DNA of 64,000 bases from assembly GCA_964017045.1 (NCBI GenBank), contig OZ024808.1, positions 21,411,418 to 21,475,417 of the forward strand, read 5' to 3'. The DNA is from Omphiscola glabra. Its lineage: Eukaryota > Mollusca > Gastropoda > Lymnaeidae. Below are positions 59,101 through 64,000 of the stretch, in pieces. Each line of letters opens with the position of its first letter. The stretch's first letter is position 1. Under the pieces are notes generated by a model that ran no database searches, was not told the DNA's origin, and saw only the letters and a list, made by a program, of their open reading frames with translations. The translations under genes were made by a program, and so were the position numbers.

Positions 59101-62075
59101 AGACTTTGATGTCGTAGATTCACTGCACTTTTAGCTGCAGTTGTATAACTTCATGTTGTTCGTTGTGTTTTTTTATGTGTGTTAAAATAACGGTATGTTT
59201 ATTAATATCATTGTACACACCACTTTCAATAGATTTATCCATTTAAATTTAATAAAGAAAACTTTAACAAAAAGTCACAACACAACTGAATTATTTTTAG
59301 CCTAGTAAAAGGATGAATCGCGATCCGATCAATTGACAATTGAAGAATGATTTGGAGATCGTGGCTCGCTTCAATAAAAACAAGGCAGTGTCTACACGTC
59401 CGGTGACCAGACTGATCGACTATTTAGCGGTTACGGCGCTCATTTGACTTCATTAAATATATAATAGTAATAGCCGGGCGAATATCTCGAGAACTTATTC
59501 GTCCGGTCGCCGGACATGTTGACACTACATAAAAATAAAGGAATTCACCACTTCCTGTCGTATCCGATTTTTTAAATTTTTTTTCGCTTTCGGATTTTTA
59601 TGACGGGTGAAAAATTATAAAGTTCGGAAAATCGGAATTTTTACGGGTTTGTCGGAAGGTCGGAACAAGGGGTAAAAATCCGTAGAATTCCGACAAAATC
59701 GGAAGGGTTGGCAGGTCTGATATAATCTCTAAACAACACGCAATCCCAATACACATTGAAGTCCTTAACAAAGAAGGCTGAATAACTTAATATAAATTAG
59801 TTGATCTTACCGGGGATGTCTCTTTGACTCATGGTCGCGTGTGTTCTTCGAATACCAAACATGGCATCCAGCCTTTGGCCCAGCTCAAGCCCGAAAGAAA
59901 AGAGGTTGGCACCCAGGAAGTCCGTCTGAATGTTCATGGTGAAGGCGTGCCAGGCGATGTGTCCTTCAACAACTGCCTTCCTGAAGTCATCCTGCTCGGT
60001 TTTATTTGGACACTGCATGATGACAGAATGGAACAGTTCTTGATATCCAGAATTGTTACAAAAAGGTTTTTAGCCCCACAAAAAAATTGTAGCGGGACTT
60101 TGGAGCACGAAAGATTTGAGAGTGCTCTTAGCAATTCATCTGGAAATCTGGGCTCGGGTATTTATAGAGGGCAGGCTAGGGAAAGTAGGAGGAGCCAGTT
60201 CAGGGAATAAGGTTAAGATGACAGGAGAGAGCGAGGCGACTGAGAACTGCGTTGGGGAGAGTAGGACTTTACGTGGGTGAGTGCTGGTTAGACTAGAGAT
60301 TATGTCTATAAAATTTCTCGTTTACCTTTAACTGGACACCCATTAGTTTGATGTCTGGACAATCCAGATAGAGTGAGACCAGCCAAGGGTGGGTTGTGTA
60401 GAGGAACCTTTCTGTGTAGCCAAGCTTGATTAGGCTGCGAGAGATGTTGATGGCCCTGACAAAGTATTCCGACTGGTAGCGATTCAGAACTTGAACTGCA
60501 AACCCAGCATCTTGATCCAGGCCGTCATAATAGCCAACATCTGGAATTTAAGAAATAAAAACTTAGCCAACATCTGGAATTTAAGAAATAAAAACTTAGC
60601 CAACATCTGGAATTTAAGAAATAAAAACTTAGCCAACATCTGGAATTTAAGAAATAAAAACTTAGCCAACATCTGGAATTTAAGAAATAAAAACTTAGCC
60701 AACATCTGGAATTTAAGAAATGAAAACTTAGCCAACATCTGGAATTTAAGAAATAAAAACTTAGCCAACATCTGGAATTTAAGAAATAAAAACTTAGCCA
60801 ACATCTGGAATTTAAGAAATAAAAACTTAGCCAACATCTGGAATTTAAGAAATGAAAACTTAGCCAACATCTGGAATTTAAGAAATAAAAACTTAGCCAA
60901 CATCTGGAATTTAAGAAATAAAAACTTAGCCAACATCTGGAATTTAAGAAATAAAAACTGTTATTGTAGACCAAATAAAATGAAATCAACTGTAAACTTA
61001 ATGGAATAAGTAAATCTATAGTTTTGAACAACAGTCAATAGTAAAATTTGAGCACTTGTCATGATGATATTCCAGGACGCCTGAGAAACAAACAGGGCAA
61101 ATATTCATTGCTGACAAGATTTTAGGAATCTTGAACATATCATAATTCTGGGGGCCTAACAATGACATAGTCAACTAATCATACATATCATTCAAATATA
61201 TGTGATAGTTCAAATGAACAAAGAATTTACAAAGACATGAAGAGTAAGTTTTAAGCTACAGATTTATCAAGATGATTCATACAGACATTTTAAGCTACAG
61301 ATTTACCAAGATGATTCATACAAACATTTTAAGATACAGACTTACAAAGATGATTCATACAAACATTTTAAGATACAGACTTACCAAGATGATTCATACA
61401 AACATTTTAAGATACAGACTTACCAAGATGATTCATACAAACATTTTGAGATACAGACTTACCAAGGTGATTCATAAAGACAATATGAACTTTCTTGATA
61501 GGTGTATCAGAGCTCATTTTAAATACCTGGGGAAAATTAGTAAGAATTAGAGAATATTTGATGTTGAGGATTAACAAACAACAAAAAATTTACTGCAGTG
61601 GTTCCCAACCTTTTGACTCGTGGAGCCCTTTCTAGAAACATTATATATGGGGAAGTGCCTTAGGCCTACAGAATGTCATCCAGTTAATATTGTTTATTAA
61701 GGTATTCCTGTAGCTGCTGCGGAGCCCCTGAGGACTGGTTGGGAATCTCTGCACTACTGGATTAAACAAGTACCAAGTTTTTCCACAGCTTGTTTCAGTT
61801 TCAACATATGTTGCCATGGTTACTCCATCATCAGTTTTAATAAGCCAAACTATTTAGAATATTTGGCTTCTAGTATAGTAGGTCTGACATCTTAAAATAA
61901 ACAAATAGTTACAAGCAAAGGGAAAATACAAAGCATATTTTTATAATTTATAATACACTTTTTTATTTTTAACCCAAAAAAAGAGAAAAGAAATACTTAC
62001 ATTTTGGTGTTTAAGTGCTACGGCAGCTATAAAAATCTGGCCACAAATAATCACCATATGGGATATGGTCAACAT
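47171..62075 (-). CDS. Secreted DUF5054/GH38-like protein, tandem copy 3 (14 exons)
   Basis: Exons: 62075-62001, 61526-61463, 60540-60326, 60012-59811, 58203-58045, 54522-54380, 52423-52198, 51877-51740, 51289-51143, 50645-50539, 49873-49681, 48483-48364, 47763-47596, 47436-47171. They sum to 2223 nt, 740 residues, with all junctions GT-AG and phases equal to copy 1. Residues 1-20 form a hydrophobic signal sequence. VHIVFMNHLDVGYYDG (38-53) carries the HLD motif, FEIGDTWFQG is in exon 7, and TRLPESISFGFSP is in exon 13. Differences from copy 1 are mainly substitutions, a two-codon shorter exon 12 and a two-codon shorter exon 14. Splice junctions of exons 2, 3, 6 and 9 are embedded in minisatellites made from the junction itself. 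I chose the first of two ATGs in exon 1. The family assignment is from memory of the motifs; the substrate is unknown. Confidence 0.85.
48660..48912. repeat. 31-bp minisatellite, 8 units, intron 11 of copy 3
   Basis: Units GTCTAGACATATGATTAAG then TTGAAAGTAATT, nearly identical. The array ends where a LINE fragment begins. Confidence 0.95.
48916..49062 (+). mobile_element. C-terminal fragment of a non-LTR retrotransposon ORF
   Basis: The plus-strand frame GRQRKRWEDNIKEWMGL...SSVAPQQSKD followed by a stop (49060-49062) matches the C-terminal end often seen in mollusc LINE reverse-transcriptase proteins. Only 48 codons remain. Confidence 0.65.
49270..49600 (+). mobile_element. Probable LINE or SINE 3' end with ATCTT-type tail
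   Basis: A more GC-rich block (GGCAACAGCGGGCCGTCGAG, CACCCATCCCGGGGAAGCGC) ends in GATTAGGATCAATAAAGAAT and a tail of repeated TCATCTTATCTTA. The AATAAA plus a short-repeat tail is the pattern of a non-LTR element 3' end. The family is unknown. Confidence 0.5.
50175..50290 (-). mobile_element. SINE/LINE 3'-end-like insertion, second copy
   Basis: Same family as 14971-15092: on the minus strand it has CGCTTCAAGCCTTTGGGGAT and an AAATAAACTTTATTATTATT tail. It lies in intron 10 of copy 3. Confidence 0.6.
50862..51130. repeat. 13-bp minisatellite just downstream of the exon 9 donor of copy 3
   Basis: About 20 units of TATTTTCTCTGTG (plus strand). On the coding strand it starts about 12-15 bp after the donor GTGAATACACC, and the unit AGAGAAAATACAC shares AATACAC with the donor flank. 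Confidence 0.9.
51285..51462. repeat. 22-bp minisatellite carrying the exon 9 splice acceptor of copy 3
   Basis: Eight units. On the coding strand each carries CTTTATTTCAG followed by CAAG, the same sequence as the true exon 9 acceptor (exon starts 51289). Seven are exact in this core and the second from the exon is degenerate. Each unit thus offers a full acceptor. Only shifts of three units (66 bp) keep the reading frame, which is open upstream for about 55 codons. Confidence 0.9.
52424..53755. other. Intron 6 of copy 3 with a GC-rich insert
   Basis: From about 52820 to 53270 the sequence is strikingly GC-rich compared with its surroundings (GCGGCCGTGAGAAAGCCGCT, GGTCGACCGGGCCTCCCCTA). It resembles a non-LTR element 5' region or a rearranged GC-rich repeat, but there are no paired ends and no convincing ORF. 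It ends in AT-rich sequence with three repeats of CATACACTTTTCATCTA-like phrases near 53440-53480. Confidence 0.5.
53756..54421. repeat. 39-bp array of 17 units built from the exon 6 splice donor of copy 3
   Basis: The first unit is the last 42 nt of exon 6 (54421-54380). Sixteen more follow with almost no divergence. On the coding strand each unit reads GACAACACTGGTCCTCCTGT, then GAAATTGAG, then GTAAGC. Every unit therefore ends in the same donor GAG|GTAAGC at 39-bp intervals from 54380 to 53756. Thirteen codons per unit and no stop until GTAAGCTAG after the last donor mean the frame is open through the array (NTGPPVEIEVSTD repeat). Copy 1 has one unit only, with donor GAG|GTGAAA. Confidence 0.95.
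54530..54672. repeat. About 33-bp tandem repeat upstream of the exon 6 acceptor of copy 3
   Basis: Four to five units with GAGGATTATATACCTATACT and TAATGACAAG. The unit nearest the exon (from about 54528) is a diverged version that runs up to a few bases from the acceptor. Exon 6 is thus flanked by arrays on both sides. Confidence 0.85.
54674..54842. mobile_element. hAT-type MITE, second copy of the 379-569 family
   Basis: The 169-bp element starts CAGAGGAGTAGCG and ends CTCTAGCTACACCTTCG. It is flanked by ACTTAATA on both sides (54666-54673 and 54843-54850). The interior shares TTGATGAAAATAAT and CAAACACTCTAGCTAC with the copy at 379-569. The target was a unit of the 33-bp array. Confidence 0.85.
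55153..57465 (+). mobile_element. hAT transposon (ZBED-type), 2313 bp, with intact ends
   Basis: Terminal inverted repeats CAGTGTTTCCCAAC and GTTGGGAAACACTG are flanked by GTCTAGAC on both sides (55145-55152 and 57466-57473), an 8-bp duplication typical of hAT. G-rich sub-terminal runs occur near both ends. The element lies in intron 5 of copy 3. Its transposase gene is decayed. Confidence 0.92.
55385..56790 (+). pseudogene. hAT transposase, ZBED5/SCAND3-like, with stops and frameshifts
   Basis: Fragments in order: 55460-55708 with FSLQMDESTLRDSEAVLITY, matching the start of the RNase H-like catalytic region; an intermediate broken part (55709-56150) where short matches such as GADGAPTMMGKK-like and LVHCVIH can be read across frames; 56153-56410 (LADIFEKLNILHNQLQ); and 56412-56828 ending with LLPFPSSNLAECGFS, the hAT dimerisation region. 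Several stops and frame changes interrupt it and the N-terminal zinc finger is not seen. Non-functional. Confidence 0.8.
58206..59810. other. Intron 4 of copy 3
   Basis: Mostly AT-rich. A G-rich phrase at 58622-58690 (TAGGGGTGGTGCATGCGGGG) resembles the start of the MITE at 9774, but no other end was found. It contains the small element at 59387-59526. No ORF is supported. Confidence 0.45.
59387..59526. mobile_element. Short inverted-repeat element, about 140 bp
   Basis: Ends AGTGTCTACACGTCCGGTGA and the inverse of AGTGTCAACATGTCCGGCGA, an imperfect inverted repeat of about 25 bp. No clear target duplication. Probably a MITE of unknown superfamily. Confidence 0.6.
60529..60961. repeat. 33-bp array of 13 units carrying the exon 3 splice acceptor of copy 3
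   Basis: On the coding strand each unit has TTTATTTCTTAAATTCCAG followed by ATGTTGGCT, the true junction of exon 3 (exon starts 60540). There is one real acceptor and twelve copies at 33-bp spacing from 60574 to 60937. In the copies the exon-like stretch is followed by AAG. In the gene frame this gives a TAA two codons after the shared Asp, so use of any upstream acceptor would end the protein at once. Two units have GAAAAC for AAAAAC on the plus strand; otherwise they are uniform. Confidence 0.93.
61255..61480. repeat. 39-bp array of about 6 units carrying the exon 2 splice donor of copy 3
   Basis: On the coding strand units read TTTGTATGAATCATCTTG then GTAAGTCTGTATCTTAAAAT. The first 18 bases correspond to the end of exon 2 (FMNHL plus G) and the rest to the intron start. 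The real donor follows base 61463 and the copies lie at 61424, 61385, 61346 (CTTTGTAAGT) and 61307 (CTTGGTAAAT); the outermost is degraded. Splicing at 61424 would insert 13 residues in frame and repeat the MNHL motif. The next units contain an in-frame TAA. Confidence 0.9.
61596..61751. mobile_element. hAT-type MITE in intron 1 of copy 3
   Basis: Begins CAGTGGTTCCCAACCTTTTG and ends GGTTGGGAATCTCTG, an imperfect inverted repeat of about 15 bp, with GGAGCCC repeated inside near both ends. The flanking 8-mers ATTTACTG and CACTACTG share only TACTG, so the target duplication has decayed or is doubtful. Confidence 0.65.
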
Positions 62076-63983
62076 GATCAATTGTGTGTAATTCCAACCT
62101 TAAAATAGAGTAAAAAAAATTAGTTTTATCTGAACAGTTTCAAATGTACAAAAACAATGGAAAGTAGCATAATGTAATATTAAAAAAAAAAAAAAATTGT
62201 ACAACTTCGTGCAGAGGATATTTTATATAAATTAATAATAACATAATAGATATCGCAGGGTAGGACACTAGCCTTTTCCAAACTGCACCTGCTCAATAAT
62301 CACTCAAGCTAGAAAGAAGATTTTGTAGGTATGTTCCTTAAGTATTGGAGAATTTCACTGATGTAGTAATGGGTTTTGAGCATAAAGTTTTTAATTTGTA
62401 AAGATTTAATTTATTTTTTATACTTTTTTTAAAGAAAATAAATAGTGGAACAAGATGTGTTTAGGCTTGAAAATAAAGATAAGAAAATTAAACGGGTGTT
62501 TCGGCTAGCAGCAGTCAGACTATCTACTAAGGGCCATATAATAATGAAAAGAGGATTCTGGCCATATAATAATTACAATAAGTATAAGATTTAACAATTT
62601 TCGTTTACATAACATTTTGACATACTTGCCAATAAATTTTATTGTATTTGCACCCAATCTTAATCTTTTATATCTGCTGTGATAAGGAGTATGATTAGTA
62701 TAGACATAAAAATGAATTTACGATGAAGAGCGCCCATTTGTCAATATTTGAACCCATTATAATTTGGGTAAGTTTTTTACCATGACCGCCATACCTTTCA
62801 ATGTTACCCAACACTGTTATCAACATATTTCCTTTACGTCACAAAACTGGCACAGCGTCTCACTCCATTACCAAAATTGATGTTTACTGCTAAAGTTAAG
62901 TCTTAAAACTATTTTCTTACAATGCTCCCCCTGTGGTTGACTCTGAACCTTCATTGCTCTCTATTCATACTACGGCATGATCATACCGCATCACAACCTT
63001 CAAGTGCTGGCACTTGTGGACTCTGTACATCCTATTGATCATGAAAGTCTTCGTACAGATACTGCTGATCCCAGACATGGTGTTCTCTTTCTGACAAATA
63101 AAATGGACAAAACTAACCCAACCAAATTGTGGAGTTGCAGTAGGTGACGGTGAATGAACAAAGAGTGAATTTTGCCAGGATCATGTATATACCCAATTGA
63201 TTTTTTTTTTTCAAGACTGAACACAAAATACACAATTTCCCTTTTGGGGAAATCGAAAATGTTTTAAAGGTTTTGGTTTAGGGTAGAAAGAAGAGCTGCA
63301 GCCTATCCTGAAAAAAATTATTTTAAAGAAATAAAAATTAGAATATATGAACCCTGGCATGACCCCCTTTATCACTGTCTGAGCTATCTCTTCCGCTCAT
63401 GGCTGGCTTTGAAAAATCAACCATTGGGAAATCACAAGTTTAAATTAAACTTTCTACAAATAAATGTTTGCTGAAATTCAAATAAATAATTAGAAAATGT
63501 CCAATTCCTGGAGCAGAAACAATCACATATACCCACCCCCTGCTACAAACACATCTAACAGCAGGAAAAAAACAGAATCCTATACAGAAAATAGAATCCA
63601 CATTTATTTACATAGGCAAGAACTAACTCACAATTTATGGTTATAATTTTTAATTATTATTTATCCCTTCTATTCTAGGTGTCTACTAATAACTAGGTAA
63701 AACTTGTATAGAAGTGACTGGGTAGGGCAAAATGAGCCCCAAATGTAATTCAATTTCCCAGGGCACAACTTGTTTTGGCTAATGTCTAGTTATGTAGCCA
63801 TGACGTCATTTGCGTGGATTCACTCCCTTTATTGTTGTAATTAGAGTTACATTTTCCTTAAATTACGATGGCATGTTTTTTTATTAAATTTTTATTGGTT
63901 GATTAAATATAATTATAAAATATGATTGGTTGGCTGATTTAGTATTTTATGTCGTCTGCCATTTCAAAAGATTATTTTAGAGC
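62076..63983. other. Upstream region of copy 3
   Basis: AT-rich putative promoter side with no recognisable core element. GGCCATATAATAATGAAAA and GGCCATATAATAATTACAA are near repeats at about 62533 and 62562. A 64-residue minus-strand ORF at 63039-63233 is not recognised. No array or transposon with paired ends is seen. Confidence 0.45.
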
Positions 63984-64000
63984 AGGGGTCTCCAAACTTT
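63984..64000. mobile_element. Possible hAT-type terminus at the window edge
   Basis: CAGGGGTCTCCAAACTTT-like sequence at the last bases resembles the CAG-starting terminal repeats of hAT elements. The element, if real, lies outside the window. Confidence 0.35.

Noticed and set aside
60484..61031. ORFs of 150-172 residues in the exon 3 array on both strands
   Set aside because: Open only because 33 is a multiple of three; the gene frame in these units contains TAA.
1..64000. tRNA, rRNA or snRNA genes
   Set aside because: No cloverleaf with A and B boxes and no rRNA core motif was noticed on reading; a covariance-model scan could not be run.

Overview
This window is nuclear DNA of an animal, most likely a gastropod mollusc. 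It holds intron-rich genes with GT-AG introns, intronless rhodopsin-like receptors of the type annotated as 'chemosensory receptor' in gastropods, many minisatellites, and DNA transposons including a Polinton/Maverick-like element. I could run no search, so family names come from recognised motifs.

Layout. On the + strand lies a dispersed set of chemosensory-type GPCR genes: two intact (1119-2165, 4532-5635), one with an internal stop codon (28493-29590) and one decayed relic (26225-26825). On the - strand lie three tandem copies of a secreted protein of about 740 residues that I take to be the GH38-related family known as DUF5054. Copy 3 (62075 to 47171) and copy 1 (24655 to 8970) each rebuild into 14 exons with identical intron phases and no broken codon, giving 740 and 744 residues. 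Copy 2 (38730 to 34478) has only exons 8-14, all intact. Copy 2 and copy 3 are separated by a compact Polinton/Maverick-like element (39522-45178) that carries a packaging-type ATPase, an integrase with chromodomain and putative virion genes. Its right half is a 1188-bp inverted duplication around a 727-bp spacer. A hAT transposon (55153-57465) with a perfect 8-bp target duplication sits in intron 5 of copy 3, and several non-autonomous hAT-type elements and one PIF/Harbinger-type element are scattered elsewhere.

The most unusual signal is that several minisatellites in the tandem genes are built from the genes' own splice junctions. In copy 3 the exon 6 donor is repeated 17 times at 39-bp spacing in a fully open frame, so any donor choice would give an in-frame protein with 0-16 extra 13-residue repeats. 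In the same gene the exon 2 donor (39 bp), the exon 3 acceptor (33 bp) and the exon 9 acceptor (22 bp) are also amplified. In copy 1 the exon 7 donor region seeds a 32-bp array, and the exon 10 acceptor abuts a 16-bp array. I know of no described system like this; it may be a mutational habit of this locus or a source of protein-length variation.

Other arrays lie between genes: a 15-bp array open on both strands (7375-8190) and a 22-bp array with a 680-bp higher-order period (31935-33555). The rest is AT-rich spacer in which I see no gene.
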